Part shown: positions 27,953 to 35,382 of the stretch, in pieces | How the letters are laid out: every line of letters begins with the position of its first letter | Numbering within the stretch: the first letter of the stretch is position 1 | Source of the DNA: a virus | Length of the DNA: 46,765 nucleotides | IMG/VR virus record: IMGVR_UViG_3300044630_002651 | Coordinates: 1 to 46,765 of that record | Strand: one strand, 5' to 3' | Notes under the pieces: model-generated | What the model was told of the DNA's origin: nothing | The model's input: only the letters and a program-made list of their open reading frames with translations | Databases searched by the model: none | Position numbers and translations under genes: made by a program

Positions 27953-28538
27953 TAATTTAATTATTAATAAACGAAAATCTAAAAAAACTCAAATATTCCT
28001 ATACGATACACAAAGAAGATTTGATGACTTTGTTAATAAAATTGGACATCGTAATAATGGTAAGTTTGACGACATCCCACATTTTATAGTTACAAAATTA
28101 GGTAGTGTATATCAATTGTTTGATACCAACTATAGTTCTAATACGTTTAATGATTCACAGAACGATAAGAGGATGATTAAAATTGCAGTTGAGAACTTGG
28201 GGTGGTTGAACAAGAATACCATTACTGGTGTCCTTAATAATTGGATTGGGGACCCATATAGGTCAGAACCACATATACGTAATTGGAGAAACTACTATTT
28301 TTGGGATAAGTATACTGAGACTCAAATGAACTCACTATCTGAACTGTGTAATATCCTATGTGATAAACATGAAATACCAAAACAAACCGTACCATCCCAA
28401 GGATATTTAGAAAACATATCTAATTTCAAGGGAATTGTATGTAAATCCAACTTTTCAAGTATTTATACAGATATAAACCCTTCTTTTAATTTCGGGGTCT
28501 TTTTTAATTATGCAAATGAAAATGAAAACAGATTATGA
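27915..28538 (+). CDS. N-acetylmuramoyl-L-alanine amidase-like protein with altered zinc site
   Basis: A 207-residue protein with the outline of the Amidase_2/PGRP fold: IPHFIVTKLGSVYQLFD, then IKIAVENLGWL, the helix TETQMNSLSELCNILCDKHEI, and a C-terminal INPSFNFGVFF. In active family members zinc is held by a His in the first strand, a second His before the 'DPG'-like loop and a Cys or Asp. Here the first strand reads TQIFLYDTQRRF and the last site reads GIVCKSNFSSIYTD, so the expected histidines appear to be lacking. It may be an inactive cell-wall binding protein or use other ligands. It overlaps the -1 frame extension upstream and the next gene by 29 bases. Confidence 0.6.
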   Translation: MLVIHDIETIDYNNLIINKRKSKKTQIFLYDTQRRFDDFVNKIGHRNNGKFDDIPHFIVTKLGSVYQLFDTNYSSNTFNDSQNDKRMIKIAVENLGWLNKNTITGVLNNWIGDPYRSEPHIRNWRNYYFWDKYTETQMNSLSELCNILCDKHEIPKQTVPSQGYLENISNFKGIVCKSNFSSIYTDINPSFNFGVFFNYANENENRL

Positions 28539-29037
28539 TGTAACCAAGAATATGTTAAAGACCATTAGGACTATAACAGAATCTAAATTATCAAAACAAT
28601 CAATTAATGAGGTAGCTGAGTTTGAATCTACATTATCTGATGACGCAAGTCAAGAACAAAAAAATGATGTTACCGTAATTAACAATGTTGATGTTAAATT
28701 ATTATCAACAGATCAATCTGACATGACATTGAGTGAAACACAAAAAACCACAATTTCAGGTTTGATTGATAATTTCAAACAACAAGTTTCACAAATTGCG
28801 GAGTTTGACCCAGGGATGACCATTAACCAAGATCAAATCAGATTGGATGGTTATTTACCAGATGAAGATATTAATTTTGTTTTTATTGCTGGAACTGAAA
28901 GTGGCGTCTATATTAACGCGGATATGTTGAAACTTGAACAAAACGTTGCAACGGCATTAGAAAAATTAGCAAAATTCGATGAAACATTCAAAACTTCAAT
29001 TGAACCATTAATAAATCAAAGAGATAATAATATATAA
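28510..29037 (+). CDS. Hypothetical protein, possibly head-associated
   Basis: A 175-residue acidic, mostly helical protein. The N-terminus (DVTKNMLKTIRTITESKLSKQS) is an amphipathic helix, followed by a Ser/Asp/Gln-rich region, then a compact part (INFVFIAGTESGVYINADM) and a final helix. ATGs at 28510, 28516 and 28522 are all possible starts. The overlap with the amidase-like gene is 29 bases from the first. The stop shares one base with the next ATG (TAATG). With the next three genes it forms an acidic, helix-rich group of possible capsid-interior proteins (inference). Confidence 0.5.
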   Translation: MQMKMKTDYDVTKNMLKTIRTITESKLSKQSINEVAEFESTLSDDASQEQKNDVTVINNVDVKLLSTDQSDMTLSETQKTTISGLIDNFKQQVSQIAEFDPGMTINQDQIRLDGYLPDEDINFVFIAGTESGVYINADMLKLEQNVATALEKLAKFDETFKTSIEPLINQRDNNI

Positions 29038-29276
29038 TGGCATTAACAGATCAAGATAAAAAAGAAATAGAAAGAATCACCAAAAAGGAGATTAAAGATT
29101 TTATGGATTCAACTCAAGCCACAAGAATTGTTGTTAAAATGATTCAAGATGAGTTGGGAACTAAAAAAATTGACGATAAAATTGTAGACCTTTCAACTAA
29201 GGTGGTTGTTGAACTTTTCAAGACCCTATGGCAGAGAAAGGGATTTTGGGAAAGTGCGTTAAAAAGTGTAAGATAA
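29037..29276 (+). CDS. Small helical hypothetical protein
   Basis: A 79-residue, fully helical, highly charged protein (ALTDQDKKEIERITKKEIKDF at the start, LFKTLWQRKGFWESALKSV at the end). Small proteins of this style are common in T4-like marine phages, but I know of no function. It is coupled at both ends by TAATG junctions (29037 and 29276). Confidence 0.55.
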   Translation: MALTDQDKKEIERITKKEIKDFMDSTQATRIVVKMIQDELGTKKIDDKIVDLSTKVVVELFKTLWQRKGFWESALKSVR

Positions 29277-30121
29277 TGAAGTATATCAAACCAAATATTG
29301 ACCATGAGTGGATGGAAGCTCTTCGTTACCGTGAATTTGAAAAAATTGGTAAGGATGGTTGGAAAGATATTGCATCAAATAATTACAACATTACCAATTA
29401 CAATAAGATTAAAGATGTATTAAAGAATGTTGATTTAGATTTTGATACGTTGGAGGATGAAAAAAAGAAAAGATTTAATAAAGCGTTTAAGAAAGGTGAG
29501 GTAGAAATACCAATGGTAGTTAAATTCGGGGACAATGACTATCATCTTTTAGGTGGTAATACAAGGTTAGCAGGTTTAATTGGGAAAGGGATTAACCCAA
29601 AATTGTGGGTTGTGGATATGACAAAAAAGAAAAAGGAAGAAGTTAAAGAGACTGGTGCTGATTCTTCAGGATCATTCAGTGGACCTGTGTTTGGTAAATC
29701 TGAGGTAGTTAAAAGACCAATTTCAAGTATTCCTAACCTAAACCTTAGTGAAGAGGAAGAGATTAAAGAAGTGACCTCAGGTGATGCGGGACAATTTGAT
29801 GTACCGGCATTTGGTAAAACAACTAAAGGAGGACGTAAAAATCCATTAAAAATAGACGGACCTAAAAGTATCTACAAAGGTAGAGCGGTTACAGATAAGA
29901 ATTTCCCTAAATGGGGAGGTCCTGATAGTGTTTTTGTAAAAGTTAAAGAGAAGTGTAAGAAATTCCCTTATTGTAACCAAGGTGATACTGGTGCGATTGA
30001 ATTTATACACGAAGACGATGAATTACAAGAATCTATTAAGGAAATATCAAAAAAATACGGAATTCCACATAATGATGTGGAAAATATCGTATTAAATGAG
30101 ATTAACAAGATATTTATTTAA
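29276..30121 (+). CDS. ParB-like-motif protein, phage structural or accessory
   Basis: 281 residues from the ATG at 29276, chosen because it overlaps the upstream stop (TAATG); an in-frame ATG at 29228 lies inside the preceding gene. Residues ~70-115 contain DNDYHLLGGNTRLAGLIGKG, the 'GGNTR' core of ParB/sulfiredoxin-like domains, which bind nucleotides or DNA ends. A Gly/Ser-rich linker follows, with two similar elements (GSFSGPVFGKSEV and GQFDVPAFGKTT) that look like an internal repeat. The C-terminal part holds CKKFPYCNQGD and a helix pair (ESIKEISKKYGIPHNDVENIV). Role unknown; it sits in the putative capsid-interior group. Confidence 0.6.
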   Translation: MKYIKPNIDHEWMEALRYREFEKIGKDGWKDIASNNYNITNYNKIKDVLKNVDLDFDTLEDEKKKRFNKAFKKGEVEIPMVVKFGDNDYHLLGGNTRLAGLIGKGINPKLWVVDMTKKKKEEVKETGADSSGSFSGPVFGKSEVVKRPISSIPNLNLSEEEEIKEVTSGDAGQFDVPAFGKTTKGGRKNPLKIDGPKSIYKGRAVTDKNFPKWGGPDSVFVKVKEKCKKFPYCNQGDTGAIEFIHEDDELQESIKEISKKYGIPHNDVENIVLNEINKIFI

Positions 30122-30123
30122 TT

Positions 30124-31464
30124 ATGAAAGTAAGCGAATTAACCACAATTATTGAAAACATCGTTTCTAACGAAATTAGAAATACAATTATGGAAGAGAA
30201 TAATGGTAAGAAAGAAGTTTATCATATAAAATGTGAAGGTATACCTTTAGCAACATTTGAATCTGAAGAAGAAGCAAACGATGCATTACCTGATTATAAA
30301 GCTAAACATAAGGGTGGTGAACTAATCATCGAAAAAGGAGTTTATGAAAGTCATGATGATATGATGGATAAACTTGATGAGATGAACGATCAATTAGAAG
30401 AAACAGAAAATATGGAAAATACAGAAATGCAACCAGAGGAAGGGAACGCATTTAGTGGGGCTTTAGCCGCTGCTAAATTAAAAGGTGATAAAGAATTTGA
30501 AGTTGATGGTAAAAAATACCATGTAGATGAGGAAGAAGAATGTGATGAGTGTGGTAGTGGTTATATGGAAGAAGAGGAAGAAGGTGATGACGATTTTGAA
30601 AATATGTTAAGAGGTAGAAGGAAAAGACATTATTTCGGACAAAAGGAATATGTTGATGGTGATAATAGTGAAGAAGATGTTGATGACACAGAATGGGTTC
30701 ATGACCACCCAAAAGATAAAACAGACAACGATCCTGAAGAAATGGGAGAAGAAAAGAAATCTTGTGAAAAATGTGGTAAAGAACTATGTGAGTGTGGAGG
30801 TGGAATGTACGAATCAAAAAAGAAAACAGTACGTTTAACTGAATCTGAATTAATCAAATTAATCAGTAAGATGGTTAACGAATCAATTCCTGGTTTACAA
30901 GCCGCTGAAAAATCACGTCTTGAAAGTGGTAAAGAAAATAAAGCATATTTATCTGACGTTGAAACTAAAATGAAAAAATTAGCTTCATTCGATGGTAACG
31001 ATAATCCTGAATTTCCTAAAGCTATCGGTAAGGGTGAAAAGGTTGCAAGAAAAAACACACCAGAACAAGAAGAAGAAATTGCTAAAAATTATGCTGGTTT
31101 AGAAAATTTAGAATATGATATCGAACCATCAGAACAATTTAAGAAAAGATTGAAGATGGCAATTGAAGGAGATACATTAATGGGTAATGGTAAAGTAACA
31201 GAACCAGCAAGTATTGAACCATCAAATGGTGCAGACAAAGGAGTTGAAGCAAAAGAAAAAGAAGGTAACCATATTCAAACTCCTGAAACCGCTAAAAAGA
31301 TTGAAAAACAAGTTAAAGATAGAGAAGAAGATAAAAAGAATAGAGTTTTATATTCTAAAGAAAAGGTTCCAGTTAGTGAATCAAAAGTAAATTTTTCAAG
31401 TGTTCTTGAAGAGGAAATCAAGAAAATGAAAAATATTTCAGAATACAATAAAAAAACTCAATAG
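30124..31464 (+). CDS. Acidic Zn-knuckle protein with helical ELxxII motifs, possible capsid core protein
   Basis: A 446-residue, very acidic, low-complexity protein. Two short amphipathic helices share a pattern: the N-terminus SELTTIIENIVSNEIRNTIM, and residues ~235-255 LTESELIKLISKMVNESI. Two sets of paired cysteines (CDECGSGYM near 138; CEKCGKELCECGGG near 213-226) could bind zinc. The rest is Glu/Lys-rich and probably disordered, ending in FSSVLEEEIKKMKNISEY. Scaffold and internal proteins of T4-like heads have such composition and carry N-terminal targeting helices, so a prohead core role is plausible but unproven. It ends the 26286-31464 run; the next gene has its own AT-rich leader. 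Confidence 0.5.
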   Translation: MKVSELTTIIENIVSNEIRNTIMEENNGKKEVYHIKCEGIPLATFESEEEANDALPDYKAKHKGGELIIEKGVYESHDDMMDKLDEMNDQLEETENMENTEMQPEEGNAFSGALAAAKLKGDKEFEVDGKKYHVDEEEECDECGSGYMEEEEEGDDDFENMLRGRRKRHYFGQKEYVDGDNSEEDVDDTEWVHDHPKDKTDNDPEEMGEEKKSCEKCGKELCECGGGMYESKKKTVRLTESELIKLISKMVNESIPGLQAAEKSRLESGKENKAYLSDVETKMKKLASFDGNDNPEFPKAIGKGEKVARKNTPEQEEEIAKNYAGLENLEYDIEPSEQFKKRLKMAIEGDTLMGNGKVTEPASIEPSNGADKGVEAKEKEGNHIQTPETAKKIEKQVKDREEDKKNRVLYSKEKVPVSESKVNFSSVLEEEIKKMKNISEYNKKTQ

Positions 31465-31490
31465 TTTCTTTTTTTTAAATTCTTTAATCT

Positions 31491-31509
31491 TTATATTTTA
31501 ATATAATAA
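31491..31509 (+). promoter_or_regulatory. TTATATTTTAATATAATAA element
   Basis: It lies four bases before the ATG at 31514, in a T-rich gap. It belongs to the set found at 19141, 33966 and, inverted, near 33936. Promoter or leader element. Confidence 0.35.
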
Positions 31510-31513
31510 GATT

Positions 31514-31969
31514 ATGGAAAATAAAGAAGGATATTTAGAGTTTGTACATTCAGAAAGTTACAAAAATCAAATCGACGTTTGGTATAGAGCTTACAACATA
31601 AGTCGTGAGAAGACAGAACTTTTCTATGACTTTCTTATATCATTATATAATCTTTTACAAGAGACGTATTTAGGACCCGAAGTGTTTCAATTAGAAGAAG
31701 ACCAAAGAAACCACTTTACATGGTGTTGGGATAAAACCATTGAAAATTTTAATAAAGAAAAGATATTTTTTAAAGAGAGGGGTAACTGTTATGAATACTG
31801 TTGGAACTTCTTCTTAGAGGCTTATTATTTTGCACAACTCGATGATAATCAAATAAAAATAACTCAATATTTTTTTAAATTATTTGATTTTAAACATAGA
31901 AAGACCAGGTCTGAATTAGACATGTTAACCGAAATTTACAAATTGTTTGAACAAAACTTGAAAAAGTAG
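31514..31969 (+). CDS. Hypothetical protein
   Basis: A 151-residue protein, helical and rich in aromatic and acidic residues (VWYRAYNISREKTELFYDFL; TWCWDKTIENFNKEKIFF; CYEYCWNFFLEAYYFAQL). It could be a helical bundle with several Tyr/Trp pairs. No signal, membrane segment or motif is recognised. It has its own AT-rich promoter-like leader and is followed by a 40-base gap before the histone-like gene. Confidence 0.5.
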   Translation: MENKEGYLEFVHSESYKNQIDVWYRAYNISREKTELFYDFLISLYNLLQETYLGPEVFQLEEDQRNHFTWCWDKTIENFNKEKIFFKERGNCYEYCWNFFLEAYYFAQLDDNQIKITQYFFKLFDFKHRKTRSELDMLTEIYKLFEQNLKK

Positions 31970-32009
31970 ATATTTTTCCGTATATTCATATTAAAAACCG
32001 AATAATATT

Positions 32010-32201
32010 ATGGAAACCTTAAATAAAATAAAGGACCTAGTAGAGAAAATGTCAGTAGATACACAAAAGGTTTATGATAAAGGAAACCGAAGTGCATCAA
32101 TCAGAGCTAGAAAGTATGCTCAAGAAATTAAATTATTAATTGCCATTTATCGCAAGGACGTCCTTGAAGAAATTAAAAAATACGACAATGTATCAAATTA
32201 A
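32010..32201 (+). CDS. Histone H1-like (Hc1-type) DNA-binding protein
   Basis: A 63-residue Lys/Arg-rich helical protein. The core VYDKGNRSASIRARKYAQEI followed by KLLIAIYRKDVLEEIKK matches the small Hc1-type histone-like proteins of Bacteroidetes (pattern KGN-x2-A-x2-RARK-x2-QEIK). These bind and compact DNA. In a phage it could coat phage DNA, condense the host nucleoid or affect transcription. It overlaps the next small gene by 14 bases. Length matches the family, so it is complete. Confidence 0.72.
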   Translation: METLNKIKDLVEKMSVDTQKVYDKGNRSASIRARKYAQEIKLLIAIYRKDVLEEIKKYDNVSN

Positions 32202-32364
32202 AGTATTTTTATTTGTAATCAGTTTATTATTTTCAGTAAGATTAATTGCTGAATTTACAATTAAATTATTCCAAGATAATCCAGAACCTTTAGTGTTATC
32301 AAAAACTGAACAGGTATTGGTATATCTTGCCGTTTCATATATAATAACATTCATATTAACATAA
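32188..32364 (+). CDS. Small two-segment membrane protein
   Basis: 58 residues from the ATG at 32188 (an earlier TTG-initiated frame is less likely). Two hydrophobic segments, VFLFVISLLFSVRLIAEF and VLVYLAVSYIITFIL, flank a polar loop with DNPEPLVLSKTE. The size and hairpin layout resemble small phage inner-membrane proteins such as holins, but nothing specific supports that. It overlaps the histone-like gene by 14 bases. Confidence 0.5.
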   Translation: MYQIKVFLFVISLLFSVRLIAEFTIKLFQDNPEPLVLSKTEQVLVYLAVSYIITFILT

Positions 32365-32368
32365 TACC

Positions 32369-32824
32369 GTGTTTGAATCAATAAAATCAATAAGACCATA
32401 TTTCCATTCATTAAGAGAAATTGAAAATAATGTTAGTTTAGATATTAAATTACCATTAAGTTGGAAATACGAAGAAATTATAAAACCGTATCGTTCAGTT
32501 GTAGTAAAAATTCAAGATAAGAATGAAAAGTTTACACTAATGTCTCTAATTTCAACTGCAACACAAGATGGATATGATGTTGTTTTTGCGTGTGCATTAG
32601 AAATATTTAAAATAAATAAAGACGAGGAAGAGAAACAAAAACTTTTCCAATCAAAAGTAAAAGAATTACAAGAACTATTTAAGAATGAGTCATTAGATAA
32701 ATTAAAAGGTTTAAATTTATTAGACAATTATGGACAAGAGAATACAACAGGGATTGGAGATACTGAGGAAGGAGATAGAGAAGGACTCGTTGGAGATAGA
32801 GACGAGCAAGAAGAGAATGATTGA
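32369..32824 (+). CDS. Hypothetical protein with GTG start
   Basis: A 151-residue protein starting with GTG four bases after the upstream stop; no nearby ATG would keep the N-terminus FESIKSIRPYFHSLREIENNV. The first ~110 residues look like a folded alpha/beta domain (SVVVKIQDKNEKFTLMSLIS; YDVVFACALEIFKI). The last ~35 are acidic low-complexity (GIGDTEEGDREGLVGDRDEQ). Its 3' end overlaps a second frame used by the next gene. Function unknown. Confidence 0.5.
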   Translation: MFESIKSIRPYFHSLREIENNVSLDIKLPLSWKYEEIIKPYRSVVVKIQDKNEKFTLMSLISTATQDGYDVVFACALEIFKINKDEEEKQKLFQSKVKELQELFKNESLDKLKGLNLLDNYGQENTTGIGDTEEGDREGLVGDRDEQEEND

Positions 32825-32933
32825 TGAAATCAAATCACTGGACAAAAATAAAATGTTTCAACCGAAACCAAAAAAGAAAGTATCTATAATAGATAAGGTA
32901 TTAAAGATATTAGGACATGGAAAAAAAAGGTGA
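32730..32933 (+). CDS. Small basic protein, overlapping gene (start uncertain)
   Basis: Either 67 residues from ATG 32730, overlapping the upstream gene by 95 bases, or 38 residues from ATG 32817, with an 8-base overlap. The shorter form (MIDEIKSLDKNKMFQPKPKK then VSIIDKVLKILGHGKKR) contains the pattern 'LDKxKMFxPKPKK...ILGxGKK' that I associate with small proteins of Bacteroidetes phages. It is basic at the C-terminus with a short amphipathic helix. The longer N-terminus is helical and plausible too, so a true dual-frame overlap cannot be excluded. Confidence 0.5.
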   Translation: MDKRIQQGLEILRKEIEKDSLEIETSKKRMIDEIKSLDKNKMFQPKPKKKVSIIDKVLKILGHGKKR

Positions 32934-33150
32934 GTTATTAAATCAATTAGCTATCATATCGGACTTATTAGAAAAGGTAAATGCTGAAACAAAGTCAACA
33001 ACAATTGTTTTTGAGTTATCAAATATGGAGTTCAATAGAGTGTTTGAGAGTATACAAAAAAAATATGGAACTAAATTGGAAAATCCTAAAGGTAAGTTCA
33101 ACATTACAATAGGGTTAATTGATATAGTATTTAATACGAATAGTGCCTAA
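32917..33150 (+). CDS. Small conserved-type phage protein
   Basis: A 77-residue protein: a helical N-terminus (ELLNQLAIISDLLEKVNAE), then FELSNMEFNRVFESIQKKYG and a strand-like end KFNITIGLIDIVFN. I have seen proteins of this shape in Bacteroidetes phages, without known function. It overlaps the preceding gene by 17 bases. Its last 20 bases overlap, tail to tail, the minus-strand gene ending at 33131. Confidence 0.55.
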   Translation: MEKKGELLNQLAIISDLLEKVNAETKSTTIVFELSNMEFNRVFESIQKKYGTKLENPKGKFNITIGLIDIVFNTNSA

Positions 33151-33772
33151 AAAGTTCTTCTTTTTTAAATCCTTTAGATTCTAATAATTTATATAACAAA
33201 CTTCTTTGGTGTGTGGTTATATCTTTAACAAAAAAGAAATTACCCTTTCTTCTATTCACCAAATCCTTTTTTACAATTTCAAATAACCTATTCGCGTCAT
33301 TTATATTCTTATTCCCAAATAACTTAATGTCATCATCAACTTGTACGAATAATTTATTATTTAAAGTGAAAATTTGTGCTATTTCCGTTATAGGTAATAT
33401 TTGTTCCATCATTATATGATACCTAATTCTTTTCTTTATTTGGAAATCATATATTTGTTCTTCCTGCCAATACGGGATTATCTCTTTTATACGAAATTTA
33501 TCGTCTTCAATTAATGCTGGTTGATTCCTACCCAAACTATCTCTAACATATGTTGCAGTTGCCCAACGGTTATTTGGGAAGATAAGTGCTAATTCAAAAA
33601 CTAATTCGTTTTTTTTTCTCTTACCTCCTTGTTGTTTAAGAAAGGGTGGGACTTGTTGTGTTTTAAACTCCCTCCAATATTCGTAGGCAGTAGTTCTTTT
33701 CATACTCCTATGTAATATTTTAACCCTTTTTTGATTACAGAAAAGTACTATAAAATATTTTCCGTTTTTCAT
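33131..33772 (-). CDS. Hypothetical protein on the minus strand
   Basis: 213 residues from the ATG at 33772, chosen because it overlaps the TGA of the small gene before it (ATGA); an in-frame start 17 codons upstream would run into that gene. It is basic with a mixed alpha/beta look: KYFIVLFCNQKRVKILHRSM, YEYWREFKTQQVPPFLKQQG, and VKDITTHQRSLLYKLLESKG. No catalytic motif is recognised. It is the larger gene of the only minus-strand unit here, which suggests separate control, for example as an early or accessory (moron-like) gene. Confidence 0.6.
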   Translation of the reverse strand: MKNGKYFIVLFCNQKRVKILHRSMKRTTAYEYWREFKTQQVPPFLKQQGGKRKKNELVFELALIFPNNRWATATYVRDSLGRNQPALIEDDKFRIKEIIPYWQEEQIYDFQIKKRIRYHIMMEQILPITEIAQIFTLNNKLFVQVDDDIKLFGNKNINDANRLFEIVKKDLVNRRKGNFFFVKDITTHQRSLLYKLLESKGFKKEELFRHYSY

Positions 33773-33921
33773 AAAAATTTTATTATTAAAGAATAAAGAC
33801 CATAACCACCTAAGATGAACCATATAATTGAAAATATAACAATTCCCTTAGGTACAAAATCCCCAGATTTAATCATCTCGTCTTTAATATTTTGTTTCTT
33901 TTTACAACTTGAACATGCCAT
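33769..33921 (-). CDS. 50-residue Cys/transmembrane microprotein, minus strand
   Basis: Reading the minus strand from 33921 gives a 50-residue protein. It starts MACSSCKKKQNIKDEMIK with one CxxC pair, and continues into a single membrane segment (GIVIFSIIWFILGGYGLYSL). Its TGA stop overlaps the ATG of the gene ending at 33131 (ATGA), strong support for a real coupled pair. Upstream, the minus strand has TATATATTTTAATA right before the start, matching elements before three plus-strand genes. It could be a membrane-bound zinc or redox microprotein; function unknown. Confidence 0.65.
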   Translation of the reverse strand: MACSSCKKKQNIKDEMIKSGDFVPKGIVIFSIIWFILGGYGLYSLIIKFL

Positions 33922-33992
33922 ATTAAAATATATACTTTTAATTTCTCTTTATCAATTTTTTTTGTTATATTTTTTAATATAATAAATGATAA
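33922..33992. promoter_or_regulatory. Divergent promoter region
   Basis: 71 bases between the minus-strand start at 33921 and the methylase start at 33993. Both sides carry a similar AT-only box right next to the start: TTATATTTTTTAATATAATAA on the plus strand (33965-33985) and TATATATTTTAATA on the minus strand. This is the only divergent intergenic region in the window. Confidence 0.5.
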
Positions 33993-34835
33993 ATGATTAG
34001 TTACATTGGAGGTAAAGCTCGTATAGGTAAATGGATAGTACCACAAATCCCGACGGACATTGAAACATATGTTGAAGGGTTTAGTGGGATGTTCTGGGTA
34101 TTTTTTAATATGGATTTAAGTAAGTTCCCCAATCTTAAAACGGTAGTGTATAATGACTATAATAGGTTAAATGCTAACCTAATGAAATGGTCTAAACAAT
34201 ATGACATTCTATGGGAGGAGTTAGCAAAATACCCGTGTCAACAATTAGGTATAATTGATACACCACCCGAATACTCTGAAATGTTTAAAACATATCAAAA
34301 AGAGGTTTTTAATCCTAAATTAGTTATTACCGAAGAAAATAGTTTAGATATTGCGGGGAAGTATGTTTATGTGTTGTGTCAAGTATTCTCAGGATCAAAA
34401 CCTGAAACCGCCGCTTACACCGATTACAAAGGAAAGTATCGTTGTAAAGTTCTTATCTTTATGGATAAATTGAAGAACCCAAAGTTCAGACAACATTTTG
34501 ATAAGTTAACGTTTGTGGAGAATATGGATTTTGAACAAGTAATTGCAAAATACGACTCACCAACAACATATTTCTATATGGACCCACCATATTGGAAAAC
34601 TGAGAACTACTACTCCAATCACGATTTTGATGTGAATGACCATATTAGATTGGCCGATTGTTTAAAAGGGATTGATGGTAAATTTAGTTTATCATATTAT
34701 GATTTCCCTAAATTATCTGAATGGTTTCCAAAAGACCAATACAAATGGAATCAAAAAGATTTTGCTAAGGCGGCTGCTGCTAAGAAAGACGGAACTCAAA
34801 ATATGGGTACTGAACTTTTGATAATGAATTATTAA
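33993..34835 (+). CDS. DNA adenine N6-methyltransferase (Dam/D12 class)
   Basis: A 280-residue D12-class methylase. The N-terminal AdoMet motif is SYIGGKARIGKWIVPQIP with EGFSGMFWVFF. The catalytic motif IV is MDPPYW (Asp197-Tyr200). A C-terminal segment carries GTELLIMNY. The usual role is to methylate adenine in a short site, protecting phage DNA from host restriction or marking it. No restriction nuclease gene is nearby, so an orphan methylase is likely. It has its own AT-rich promoter-like region shared with the minus-strand unit. An ATG seven bases earlier opens only a 4-codon frame. Confidence 0.88.
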   Translation: MISYIGGKARIGKWIVPQIPTDIETYVEGFSGMFWVFFNMDLSKFPNLKTVVYNDYNRLNANLMKWSKQYDILWEELAKYPCQQLGIIDTPPEYSEMFKTYQKEVFNPKLVITEENSLDIAGKYVYVLCQVFSGSKPETAAYTDYKGKYRCKVLIFMDKLKNPKFRQHFDKLTFVENMDFEQVIAKYDSPTTYFYMDPPYWKTENYYSNHDFDVNDHIRLADCLKGIDGKFSLSYYDFPKLSEWFPKDQYKWNQKDFAKAAAAKKDGTQNMGTELLIMNY

Positions 34836-34851
34836 TAATATTTATAAAAAA

Positions 34852-35382
34852 ATGAATATGGAATCAGCATGGTATGTGGTAAAAGTTTTACCAGGAAAAG
34901 AAAGATCATTAAATGAACAATTTAATAAAGATATTGGATTAGGTAGAATTTCTAATATTATACGATTTGTATGTCCAACCGAAAAAGAATTGGTTGTTCT
35001 TAAAAATAAAAAAGTTTTAAGAGAGAAAGTATTATATAGTGGATATCTTTATTTTGAATCTGTTAAAAGATTACAAGACGATGATTTAAAAGTCATATCT
35101 TTGATTCCAAATATTATGGGTATGATGGGAGATAGGATGCCGACGTTGTTAAAAGAGACTGATGTGAGAAGAATATTAAAAGATGATACGTTAGAAGAAC
35201 ATATTGATGCGAAGAAATTGAAATACATTTCAGGAGAACAAGTTAAGGTAAATGAAGGTCCGTTCACATCATTTGAGGGAACTATATCTGAAGTTAAAGG
35301 TGACCGAGTTGATGTTGAAATAAAAATATTTGGACGTAACACAGCAGTTTCTTTAATGTTATCACAAATTGAAAAGATATAA
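34852..35382 (+). CDS. NusG-like transcription elongation factor
   Basis: A 176-residue NusG/RfaH family protein. The N-terminal NGN domain starts SAWYVVKVLPGKERSLNEQF and includes the strand VLYSGYLYFES. A linker is followed by a C-terminal KOW domain (SGEQVKVNEGPFTSFEGTIS ... VDVEIKIFGRNTAVSLMLSQ). Family members bind RNA polymerase, suppress pausing and link to ribosomes or Rho. Besides a sigma factor at 25467, this phage thus carries an elongation factor that could replace host NusG on phage genes. ATG at 34852 or 34858. Its stop overlaps the next start (TAATG). Confidence 0.88.
   Translation: MNMESAWYVVKVLPGKERSLNEQFNKDIGLGRISNIIRFVCPTEKELVVLKNKKVLREKVLYSGYLYFESVKRLQDDDLKVISLIPNIMGMMGDRMPTLLKETDVRRILKDDTLEEHIDAKKLKYISGEQVKVNEGPFTSFEGTISEVKGDRVDVEIKIFGRNTAVSLMLSQIEKI

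Noticed and set aside
34839-34846. TATTTATA box before the NusG-like gene
   Set aside because: Only five bases separate it from the ATG, too close for a promoter; counted as AT-rich leader.
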